Below, piece by piece: positions 50,527-57,833 of a stretch of 64,000 nucleotides of DNA. The translations under genes were made by a program, and so were the position numbers. Each line of letters starts with the position of its first letter. The stretch's first letter is position 1. The notes under the pieces were generated by a model. It ran no database searches. It was not told where the DNA came from and was given only the letters and a program-made list of their open reading frames with translations. The DNA is from Candidatus Laterigemmans baculatus (lineage in GTDB: Bacteria > Planctomycetota > Planctomycetia > Pirellulales > Pirellulaceae), in NCBI RefSeq assembly GCF_010367455.1, contig NZ_WRPR01000077.1, positions 155,382-219,381 of the forward strand, given 5' to 3'.

Positions 50527-53043
50527 TTGTCAAAATCGAAGAAGCGAAAGGGGCGTGGCAAACCGGCGGCGAAAGGCGCGACCGCTCATGCGGTCCGCGA
50601 GTCGCTGGGGCGAAGGCTTGCTGCTGAAGCCTTGGTGCTTGCCGAGCAATTGGTGGCGAGTCGGCCCACGCCCGAGCATCGCGAGTTGCTCGCCCAGGCA
50701 ATTGCGATGCGCCTCGAGGCGATGGTTTCTGGGCGCGGGGACGCGGAACTGGCCGCCCGTCTCGTCGGCCGCTTGGAGGAGTTGTCGGCGGATTCAGAGT
50801 TGCCGTCGCGCGAATCGTGGGCGAGCCGCGCCGGTCGATTTCGCTCGCTGTTGCTCGGCGAGCGGTTGACGCCGGAAGCCGATCCGCAGTTGCTCGCCTC
50901 GGTCGTCGACATGGCGATCCGCAACGCCAGTTTTCGGGACCGCCTCTCGGAGGGATTGGCCGCGGAAGTCGACGCGGTCGGCAGGGGTTTGCGGGCTGTC
51001 GAGTCGGGGGACCACGAAGCGGGACTCGCCGCAGTCAACGGGATTGGCTTTCGTTCTCCATTGGCTCCTTGGCGGTTGTTGATCCGGGGGCTGACGCATT
51101 ACTACGACGGCGGCTTTGAAGCGGCCGAGGAGGTCTGGAAGCGGCTGCCGCCGGAGCGTCCGCCGCGGCGGATCGCCGGCGTGCTGCTGGCCCTCGAGTC
51201 CCGCACCTTGGGGGATGATCCGCCGCCGACGGCAGCCGCCCTGCGGCGGTTGCAATCGGCTGTCGATGAACCGTCTCGCGATTCCGTCGCGGGACTGCGG
51301 CGAGCTTGGGTGGATGAGGATTCGCTGCGGGTCGTCAGCGAATTGGGAAGGCTCGTGCGGAGCGGCCAGTATGCCGCGGAGTGGCTGCAGCAGCTCTGCG
51401 ACCGGGCCTGGAGTTGCATTGCCGAGTCGCGCCATCCCCGCGCAGTCGCGGAGATGAAGCGTCAGCTTCCTCCGCCGCGATGGGACCGGGATTACAAATT
51501 GGCGGCGGCGCTGGCGATCCTGTTAGATCCGCAGTCGAACACTGCCGCAAAGCTCCGCGATGCGGCGACGCAGCTCGAGGAGTACTTTGCGGAACTCGAC
51601 AGCTACGAGTCGCTCAGCCCGCAGGACCGGGCGGCAATTCGCTCCGTCGTTTCGCTCGAATTGGCCAAGTTCTACTTCGATTTCCATAAAGCGGCTTCGG
51701 CATCGAGTCGGCGTCGTTCGAAGCGCCGCGGCGAGCGTGCGAAGCTGGTGGAACTAGCCTGGGAATTCACGCTGCGGTTGCTGCAGCGGACCAGCGAAGC
51801 CTCACCGGAATGGGAGGCTCCGGTGAAGTTGGCCGAGAAAATCATCGACTCTTCTGACGAAGCCCCCGACTCCGCGTTGGTCGCGGTACTGCGGCGGCAC
51901 GCCGACGCGCATCCCGATCAGGCCGAGGCGCTGCGGCGGTATGGCGGAGTGCTGGAGCTGACCGGCGAGACTCAGGAGTTCGCCCGAGTGGTGGAAAAAC
52001 TCGAACGTGTGGCCCCTCGCGACGCTTGGGTTCGCCGAGCGGGTTGGCAGATGCGGATGGACCGCGTGCGAAGCCTCGCCGTGCAAGGCGACTTCCCCGC
52101 AGCCTTCGCGACGATCCGTGAGCTGGAAACGCTCCGGCCCGAGTCGATGCCTGCCTACGTGTTGGATCTGCTCGCCGCGGCCGTGGAGTACAAACGCAAG
52201 GATTCGGGCGCCGCCGAACAATGCCTCGACCGAGCCCGCGGCAAAGGGATTGGAGAGGCGAGCCTGGCGATGCTGATGGAAGTCCATGCGACGCGGATGA
52301 AACTGCCCGCCGAGGTGAAGCGGAACTTCCGGCAGCTTCGCGAAACGGCTGTCAAGGAGAAAGTCCCGGCCCGTGCTGCCGAACTTGCCCGCTTGATGAC
52401 CCCTCTCCTCGTGCATCCGAAGAACTACTCCGGCGCGGTCACCCACCGCCGCGAAGTGCTCAAGTACCTGCGGCGTTGCCTGACGGTTCGACTCGCCGAC
52501 TGGACTCCCCAAGACGTCCGCGATTTTGTGGTCTGCCATTACTCTTTGGACGACGACGGGAAGTTGGCGGAAGCGATCTACAAAAAATTTCGAACCTCGA
52601 TGCGGCATCAGCCGAGCATTCTCTTTCTCGCCGGGTTCTTCGGGTCGGTATACGATCAGCGGTTCGCGCTGCAGCGGGCGATCGATGAGAGTGAACGCCA
52701 CCCCGAGGTGGCGTTGCCCGAGGAACTTCTGGATTTGTGCCGGCGGCGAATCGAGGACGACCCGTTCAATTTTGACAATGACTCGGATGAATTCGACGAG
52801 GACGATGATTTAGACGACTTCGATGATGTTGGGCTTGATGATCTGGCGGGGCTGCAGATGCACTTCACCCGGATCATTGATCAATTCGAGATCGACATTC
52901 AGAAAGCGAAATCGCCGGAGGAAAGGACGCGGATCATCAAGGCCTCCATGGACGCAATGCCGCCACCGGTGCGGAGCATCATGATCAGAATGATGATTCA
53001 GCAGTTGGGCCCCGAGGCGATCGAAGTCTTGGGCCTGCGGTGA
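50527..53043 (+). CDS. Large TPR-like protein, first gene of the Hsp70 module
   Basis: 838 residues from TTG; a strong GGGGGAGAG 4-6 bases upstream supports this unusual start. The very basic N-terminus (SKSKKRKGRGKPAAKG) is followed by long alpha-helical sequence with TPR-like pairs (for example YYDGGFEAAEEVWKRLPPE, RKDSGAAEQCLDRARG). The C-terminus has an acidic stretch (about 745-775, FDEDDDLDDFDD) and ends QLGPEAIEVLGLR. No signal peptide, so cytoplasmic. Not a recognised family. TPR proteins often bind Hsp70 tails, which suits a co-chaperone or client adaptor role in this operon (inference). The next gene begins 55 bases later. Confidence 0.75.
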   Translation: MSKSKKRKGRGKPAAKGATAHAVRESLGRRLAAEALVLAEQLVASRPTPEHRELLAQAIAMRLEAMVSGRGDAELAARLVGRLEELSADSELPSRESWASRAGRFRSLLLGERLTPEADPQLLASVVDMAIRNASFRDRLSEGLAAEVDAVGRGLRAVESGDHEAGLAAVNGIGFRSPLAPWRLLIRGLTHYYDGGFEAAEEVWKRLPPERPPRRIAGVLLALESRTLGDDPPPTAAALRRLQSAVDEPSRDSVAGLRRAWVDEDSLRVVSELGRLVRSGQYAAEWLQQLCDRAWSCIAESRHPRAVAEMKRQLPPPRWDRDYKLAAALAILLDPQSNTAAKLRDAATQLEEYFAELDSYESLSPQDRAAIRSVVSLELAKFYFDFHKAASASSRRRSKRRGERAKLVELAWEFTLRLLQRTSEASPEWEAPVKLAEKIIDSSDEAPDSALVAVLRRHADAHPDQAEALRRYGGVLELTGETQEFARVVEKLERVAPRDAWVRRAGWQMRMDRVRSLAVQGDFPAAFATIRELETLRPESMPAYVLDLLAAAVEYKRKDSGAAEQCLDRARGKGIGEASLAMLMEVHATRMKLPAEVKRNFRQLRETAVKEKVPARAAELARLMTPLLVHPKNYSGAVTHRREVLKYLRRCLTVRLADWTPQDVRDFVVCHYSLDDDGKLAEAIYKKFRTSMRHQPSILFLAGFFGSVYDQRFALQRAIDESERHPEVALPEELLDLCRRRIEDDPFNFDNDSDEFDEDDDLDDFDDVGLDDLAGLQMHFTRIIDQFEIDIQKAKSPEERTRIIKASMDAMPPPVRSIMIRMMIQQLGPEAIEVLGLR

Positions 53044-53098
53044 GTGGCCCCGCAGGAGAGACGTCCGCCTTTTCCGAGATTCGAGCAGGAACCCGTCG

Positions 53099-53443
53099 AT
53101 GGACCCCAGTGAACCTTTCGCCAGCGAACCCAGCGAACCCAGCGAACCCAGCGAACCTGTTGACCGCGACCCGTTCGAAGTTCTCGGCGTCCTCGCGACG
53201 AGCACTCCCGAACAACTCCGCACCCGATACCTGGAGCTGGTCCGCCAATTTCCGCCCGACCGCGAACCCGAACGGTTTGCCGAAATTCGCCAGGCCTACG
53301 ACGCGGCTAGCGATCCACATCGGATGTGGTCGCAGCGTTTGCTCGACCAGCGGGCTGTCGATTTTCTCGGACTGGTCAACCAACAACCGCGAAAGCCGCG
53401 GCGGATCCCCACCGACCTGCTGCTCTCCGCAGGCGAGCCCTAG
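53099..53443 (+). CDS. Small J-like protein with PPD in place of HPD
   Basis: 114 residues; AGGA 8 bases before the ATG. After a Ser/Glu/Pro tandem repeat (SEP units from 9-base DNA repeats, about 53115-53158) comes a J-domain-like helix-loop-helix: DPFEVLGVLATSTPEQLRTR, then LVRQFPPDREPERFAEIRQA and AYDAASDP. The catalytic HPD tripeptide is PPD, so the His needed to stimulate Hsp70 ATPase in classical J proteins is absent. A residue shift may be compensated in the partner DnaK paralogue encoded two genes on, or the protein may only bind. Clearly in the same transcript as GrpE and DnaK. Confidence 0.82.
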   Translation: MDPSEPFASEPSEPSEPSEPVDRDPFEVLGVLATSTPEQLRTRYLELVRQFPPDREPERFAEIRQAYDAASDPHRMWSQRLLDQRAVDFLGLVNQQPRKPRRIPTDLLLSAGEP

Positions 53444-53463
53444 CGAGGACTTTGAGTTAGCCG

Positions 53464-54300
53464 ATGGCAAGCGACGAATCGAACCGATCCGACGAGGCCT
53501 TTTCCCCAGAACCGTCCCCCGCCGCCGAGCCCTCCTGGGAGCAAACCCGCCAGCAGTGGATCGAGCGTTTCAGCGGCTGGGTGGACACGCTCGGGGAGAC
53601 CGAAGCGGGCCGCGAACAGCTGCGGAGCCTCGAGCCGGCGGAGTTATCCTCTGATGCGGCAGCGGGTGAGGCGCGGCGTGAATCAGGGGCTCCGCTCGCC
53701 GGGCTGCTCGAGGTCGTGGCCAGCCTGACGGCGCTGCGGCACGAGCTGAAGCTGCAGACCAAGAGCAGCCGCGTGTTGATCGAGCGAGTGGGAGCGGATG
53801 CGGATCGGTTGGTCGCCACTGCCGATCGGATCGTGCAACAGCTCGATGCCGAACGGCTCGCCGCTTCACTCATCGAGAGCCTGATCGACGTCGACGAAGC
53901 GGTGGGACGATTCCACGAAGCGATCGAGGCACTGGCGGTCAGTTGGCCCGCTGCGCCGCCACCGCCGCCGCGGAGTTCCTGGTGGAGCCGCAGATCGCTG
54001 GCGGCCGCTCGGGATTCGCTCGCTGAAACCTGGGAGGCTCGGCATCGACGGCTTGCCGGACTGGCCCAAGGGGTGCGGTTGCTCGCCAGCCGGTTGGAGA
54101 ACCACCTCAGCGAACACCAAATTGAACGGATCGGGCAAGTGGGCGAACCGGTTGATCCGCACTGCATGCAGGTCTTGGAAGTGGTCACCGACCAGCCGGT
54201 GGCCGCGGGCACGGTCGCCCAGGTGCTGCGGCCCGGGTACCGCCGCGGCGAGCGCGTGCTCCGCTCCGCTCAGGTCGCCGCTCAGGCGGCTGGCGAATAG
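53464..54300 (+). CDS. Divergent GrpE-like nucleotide exchange factor
   Basis: 278 residues. The N-terminal 90 residues are acidic and unlike GrpE. A long helix (about 80-170; LKLQTKSSRVLIERVGADAD) matches the GrpE coiled coil. The C-terminal beta domain is recognisable: VGEPVDPHCMQVLEVV, AAGTVAQVLRPGYRRGERVL and RSAQVA. Between lies a Pro-rich break (AAPPPPPRSSWWSRR). GrpE releases ADP from DnaK. It is longer than standard GrpE and probably serves the DnaK paralogue encoded next. No clear ribosome-binding site; it starts 20 bases after the J-like gene. Confidence 0.82.
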   Translation: MASDESNRSDEAFSPEPSPAAEPSWEQTRQQWIERFSGWVDTLGETEAGREQLRSLEPAELSSDAAAGEARRESGAPLAGLLEVVASLTALRHELKLQTKSSRVLIERVGADADRLVATADRIVQQLDAERLAASLIESLIDVDEAVGRFHEAIEALAVSWPAAPPPPPRSSWWSRRSLAAARDSLAETWEARHRRLAGLAQGVRLLASRLENHLSEHQIERIGQVGEPVDPHCMQVLEVVTDQPVAAGTVAQVLRPGYRRGERVLRSAQVAAQAAGE

Positions 54301-54352
54301 CTGGGGATCGGCTTGATTTTTGATTGCGTTTTCGTTGGACAGTGTTTCAATT

Positions 54353-54380
54353 GACCGCCACGCTTCTTGCGTCCGGTTTC
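54353..54380 (+). repeat. Degenerate alpha-type hairpin arm in the grpE-dnaK gap
   Basis: GACCGCCACGC-TTCTT-GCGTCCGGTTT keeps the alpha stem ACGC/GCGT but has a TTCTT loop in place of GCTA. It is 15 bases upstream of the DnaK start. Confidence 0.6.
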
Positions 54381-54394
54381 CAAAGCGAGAAAAG

Positions 54395-56263
54395 ATGATG
54401 GAACCGATCTTGGGCATCGACCTGGGGACCACCAACTCGGTTGTCGCGGTGCTGGAGAATGGAAAGCCGCGAGTGATCGCCAATCCCGAGAACGGGGAGC
54501 GGATTTTGCCGAGCGTCGTGGGGATCGACCCTGCGGGCGAGCTGTTGGTGGGCACCGCAGCGCTCAATCAGGCGGTGCTCTATCCGGAGCGGACGATTCG
54601 CTCGATCAAGCGGCAGATGGGACGCGAGATCGAAGTCCCTTTGGGCGAATCGCGGCTCTCGCCTCCGGAGGTCTCGGCCATCATCCTGCGGACTCTGGCC
54701 CGCTGGGCAGAGGCCGATCTGGGGCGGCCGGTAACCAAAGCGGTGATTACGGTTCCCGCGTTTTTCAACGATTCACAGCGGGAGGCCACGCGGCAGGCCG
54801 GTCGCTTGGCGGGGCTCGACGTGGTCCGGATCGTCAACGAGCCGACCGCCGCTTCCCTGGTGTATGAACCGAACTGCGAGCAGCAGCAGCGGATTCTGGT
54901 CTACGACCTCGGCGGCGGCACGTTTGATGTGTCCATCGTTTCGCTCGAGGGTGGAGTCGTGGAGGTGCTGGCCAGCCATGGTGACACGCATCTCGGCGGC
55001 GATGACTTCGATCAGCTCCTGCGGAGTGAGTTGGTCGACCGCCTCGAAGGGAGCGAGTCGGGCAGGGGAGCCGCGCCGCTCGACTTGCGAGGCGACGTGG
55101 CGACGGCCGCCCGGTTGCTGCGAGCGGCGGAGGAGGCGAAAAAGCGACTCAGCTTTGAAACCTTCACCGCGGTCCGCGAGGAGTTCCTGAAAAGCGGAGA
55201 TCGCGACCTCCACCTGGAAACCGAGCTCGAACGCAGCGACTTCGAAGAGCTTATCGAGCCCTCGCTCGAGCGGACCATCCAGTGCGTCGACCGCGCGCTC
55301 GAAGACGCCCGAATGCACGCCGGTCAACTCGATCGAGTGATCCTCGTCGGGGGGAGCACGCGAATTCCAGCGGTTAGCCAACTGCTGGCTGCGCGGCTCG
55401 AGCAACAGCCGTCGGCCGAGATCGATCCCGACTTGTGCGTCGCCCTCGGAGCGGCGGTGCAGGGGGGATTGATCGCCGGCGAGCAGGTCGGACGGGTGCT
55501 GGTCGATATCACCCCGCATACGCTCGGCATCCGCGTTCTCGACAGCCATGATCCGATGCGCTCGACCACCATCTTCGCCCCCATCATCCCCCGCCGCACG
55601 CCGCTGCCAGCCATCCGTTCCGAGACATTTCAAACCGCCTACGACGGCCAGGAAGCGGTCGAGGTCGAAGTCTTTCAGGGGGAATCGCGAGAGGTGGAGC
55701 GGAATCAGCGCATCGGCTCTTTGATGCTCGAGGATCTGAGCCCCCACGCCCCCGAAGGAAGCCCGATTTCAGTTCGCTTTACAGTCAACCTCAACGGGAT
55801 CGTCGAAGTCCGCGCGGTCGATCGCGTGACCGGCCAGCAGGCGGCCGCGAGGCTGCAGCGGGGAACCGAAACGGCGGCCGATTCCGACCCGGCCGCGCAG
55901 CATCGCGCCTCCCAAGAACGGCTTGGCAATCTGCTCGGCGAAAGCCTCCTCGCTGCCGCCGGGGTGTCCGCCACCGAGGGACAGGCTCAGAGCGAGCCGA
56001 GTGAGCTCGCGCAGGCTGCGAATCAAGCGGATGTCAATCAGCAGGAGGGAGGCGAGCCGGATGAGCGGCCGGCGATCGGCGAGTTACGGACGCTCCGCGC
56101 GAAGGTGGAGCGGGTCCGCGGGCAAGCGAGCGAGGCGGATGTGCAGGAAATGGATTTGCTGCTCACAAAACTCCGCGAGGCCGCCGACGCCGAGCACGAG
56201 GAAGAGTTTAAGAACCTCGCCGCTCAACTCGACGATCTGCTGTTCTATCTGGATGAGGCTTGA
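54395..56263 (+). CDS. DnaK paralogue (Hsp70)
   Basis: 622 residues; two adjacent ATG codons, the first taken. The nucleotide-binding domain is complete: ILGIDLGTTNSVVAVLENG, PAFFNDSQREATRQAGRLAG, RIVNEPTAASLVY, ILVYDLGGGTFDVSIVSLEG and VILVGGSTRIPAV. The substrate-binding part begins VDITPHTLGIRVLDS, an altered linker/start compared with classical DnaK, then VEVEVFQGE and FTVNLNGIVEVRAVD. The C-terminal lid is Glu/Ala-rich and ends DDLLFYLDEA, without the EEVD-type or acidic tail of housekeeping DnaK. Preceded by its own J-like, GrpE-like and TPR-like genes, so it is a dedicated chaperone; the client is unknown. Confidence 0.93.
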   Translation: MMEPILGIDLGTTNSVVAVLENGKPRVIANPENGERILPSVVGIDPAGELLVGTAALNQAVLYPERTIRSIKRQMGREIEVPLGESRLSPPEVSAIILRTLARWAEADLGRPVTKAVITVPAFFNDSQREATRQAGRLAGLDVVRIVNEPTAASLVYEPNCEQQQRILVYDLGGGTFDVSIVSLEGGVVEVLASHGDTHLGGDDFDQLLRSELVDRLEGSESGRGAAPLDLRGDVATAARLLRAAEEAKKRLSFETFTAVREEFLKSGDRDLHLETELERSDFEELIEPSLERTIQCVDRALEDARMHAGQLDRVILVGGSTRIPAVSQLLAARLEQQPSAEIDPDLCVALGAAVQGGLIAGEQVGRVLVDITPHTLGIRVLDSHDPMRSTTIFAPIIPRRTPLPAIRSETFQTAYDGQEAVEVEVFQGESREVERNQRIGSLMLEDLSPHAPEGSPISVRFTVNLNGIVEVRAVDRVTGQQAAARLQRGTETAADSDPAAQHRASQERLGNLLGESLLAAAGVSATEGQAQSEPSELAQAANQADVNQQEGGEPDERPAIGELRTLRAKVERVRGQASEADVQEMDLLLTKLREAADAEHEEEFKNLAAQLDDLLFYLDEA

Positions 56264-56269
56264 CCGAGC

Positions 56270-56560
56270 ATGTCCGGCGAGAATCCCTCGGTGGGCGGAC
56301 GTCTCGAATGTCCCGTCTGCGGTGCAAGCCAAACGACTCCCGGTGCGGAAGAGCGGTATGCCTGTCGACGCTGCCGTGCCGATCTGCATGCCTTGATCGA
56401 GACAAGGCGGAGCGTCGCGGCGCTGGCGATCGGGCTGTTCGCGGCCAGCCGCCGCGGCGATCGGCTCACCGCGGCAGACCATGCGGCGCGGCTCGAGTGG
56501 CTCGATCCGTCCGCCGCCGCTCTGGGGCGAGTCGCCGGAGAGGACTCGCCGCGGGAGTAA
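56270..56560 (+). CDS. Small zinc-ribbon protein, last gene of the Hsp70 module
   Basis: 96 residues, 6 bases after the DnaK stop. Two CxxC knuckles (CPVCG and CRRC) about 19 residues apart form a zinc ribbon, followed by an Ala/Leu-rich helical part (VAALAIGLFAASRRGDRL). DnaJ-type proteins carry zinc centres, so it may supply the zinc function missing from the short J-like protein; that is an inference. Not a named family to my knowledge. Confidence 0.75.
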   Translation: MSGENPSVGGRLECPVCGASQTTPGAEERYACRRCRADLHALIETRRSVAALAIGLFAASRRGDRLTAADHAARLEWLDPSAAALGRVAGEDSPRE

Positions 56561-56613
56561 AGCCGACGAGGGCGGTTCAGGTAGGCTCTGTCAGAACACA
56601 GCTCTTCCCCATT

Positions 56614-56740
56614 ACCCTCCCCCCGGGAGGGTCGGGCTCTTAGGCCCGGGGAGGGCGAGCCGAATTGAGGGCGCGCTCACGCTCCTAGTTCGCGCACAGC
56701 CCTCCCCGCTCGTTCCTCGCGACCCTCCCGGGGGGAGGGT
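56614..56740. repeat. Repeat E copy 1 (CCCTCCCCCCGGGAGGGT type)
   Basis: Starts ACCCTCCCCCCGGGAGGGTC and ends GACCCTCCCGGGGGGAGGGT, with inner arms TAGGCCCGGGGAGGGC and GCCCTCCCCGCTCG. A strong, G+C-rich multi-arm inverted structure. A similar element lies at 57559-57689 in the same orientation. Confidence 0.9.
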
Positions 56741-56749
56741 GTCGTCTGG

Positions 56750-56800
56750 TCAGCCTGGAAAGGCTGACGTACGTCTGCTCAGCCTGGAACGGCTGGCGTG
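56750..56800. repeat. Repeat F, two direct copies at the end of the LRAT gene
   Basis: TCAGCCTGGAAAGGCTGACG and TCAGCCTGGAACGGCTGGCG. The second copy encodes the last residues and stop of the LRAT-domain gene on the minus strand. Each forms a short hairpin (CAGCC/GGCTG). Confidence 0.8.
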
Positions 56801-57549
56801 CGGGGGGTGCGTTTGGGTTTGCGGGTGGTGGCGTGTTCGGCGAGGTGGGCGGCCGATTCGCCGATTGCCCAGAGGGTCGTCGTGGCTAGCACTCCGAGCG
56901 GGCCGCCGGGGAGACCCACGAGCGCCGCGGTCGTCGCTCCCACGGTCCTTCCGGCGGCGCGGCGCTTCTGCGGATCGCGCAGCCCGACGTGGTGGCCGAC
57001 CGCTTCGGTCGCCCACTGGGCTGCGTCGGGAACGAGCATCGCCGGATGGGCCACGCGGCGGACCGTGACGGCCGCTTGGGTCAGCTTCAGCGCCGAACGG
57101 AGGCCCGCCCGCGCCGCTGCGCTCATCGTTGCTTTGGCAGCGGCCGCCGCGACCCGCTCCATCGCGATCCCCACTTGGCGGCTGTGAAAATGCCCGGTCA
57201 CGCACCACAGGGCAAAGTGCTCGCAGTTGTAACTGACCAAGTCATAACCGCTGCGGCCGACCATCCGCAGCGCCCGGCGGCGGATCTTCTCCGGAGCCAG
57301 CGGAGCGGAATGTCTGACGCGATGGACCATCGCCATCCCCTCGGGCGAGAACTGTTCCCAAGGAGTCTGGCAGACGCGAAAATGTTCCGCCCCTCGACCC
57401 GGCCGCGCGATCCCGCCGCGGCCATCGGTGAAGTGGACTACTGATCCGTCACCTAGCTCGACCCCGTGGTGCTGAAACGGAACGCCTCGGTAGGTCCGCC
57501 ACACGAAGACATGGTTGGGGTCGTTCAAAGCTGGATTCCTGTGATTCAA
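56779..57549 (-). CDS. LRAT-type (NlpC/P60 superfamily) protein
   Basis: 256 residues. The LRAT fold is shown by HHGVELGDGSVVHF (His28 and His39) and the catalytic motif YNCEHFALWC (Cys109). After this domain there are hydrophobic helices (AALVGLPGGPLGVLATTTLWAIG) near residues 205-230, so it may sit at a membrane, as do LRAT-family acyltransferases and HRASLS-type phospholipases. Bacterial members may act on acyl lipids or peptides; the reaction is open. The gene is a single minus-strand unit between two repeat E copies, and its last residues plus stop lie in repeat F. Confidence 0.8.
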   Translation of the reverse strand: MNHRNPALNDPNHVFVWRTYRGVPFQHHGVELGDGSVVHFTDGRGGIARPGRGAEHFRVCQTPWEQFSPEGMAMVHRVRHSAPLAPEKIRRRALRMVGRSGYDLVSYNCEHFALWCVTGHFHSRQVGIAMERVAAAAAKATMSAAARAGLRSALKLTQAAVTVRRVAHPAMLVPDAAQWATEAVGHHVGLRDPQKRRAAGRTVGATTAALVGLPGGPLGVLATTTLWAIGESAAHLAEHATTRKPKRTPRTPAVPG

Positions 57550-57558
57550 AACAACAGC

Positions 57559-57689
57559 ACCCTCCTCTCGGGGAGGGTCGGGCTCTCAGGCCCGGGGAGG
57601 GGCAGCGCCCTGCGATCGTGCCGTCTCGTGGGGCCAAGCCGAGAAGACCCTCCCCGCTCGTTCCTCGCGACCCTCCCGGGGGGAGGGTG
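57559..57689. repeat. Repeat E copy 2
   Basis: Starts ACCCTCCTCTCGGGGAGGGT and ends GACCCTCCCGGGGGGAGGGT. Same arms as copy 1; the two copies flank the LRAT gene as direct repeats about 945 bases apart. Confidence 0.9.
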
Positions 57690-57833
57690 TCTGAGAGAAC
57701 GTTTACGGCCGCATTTTCTCGCAACTAGCTTTGAGCGGGTGGGCCGGTTTTCGCTACCGGCCGGTTTCCGATAGAAACCTCCAGTCCGCCGACAAAAAGC
57801 CTCCACTCAACTGCCTCTTACCCCAGACGCCCT

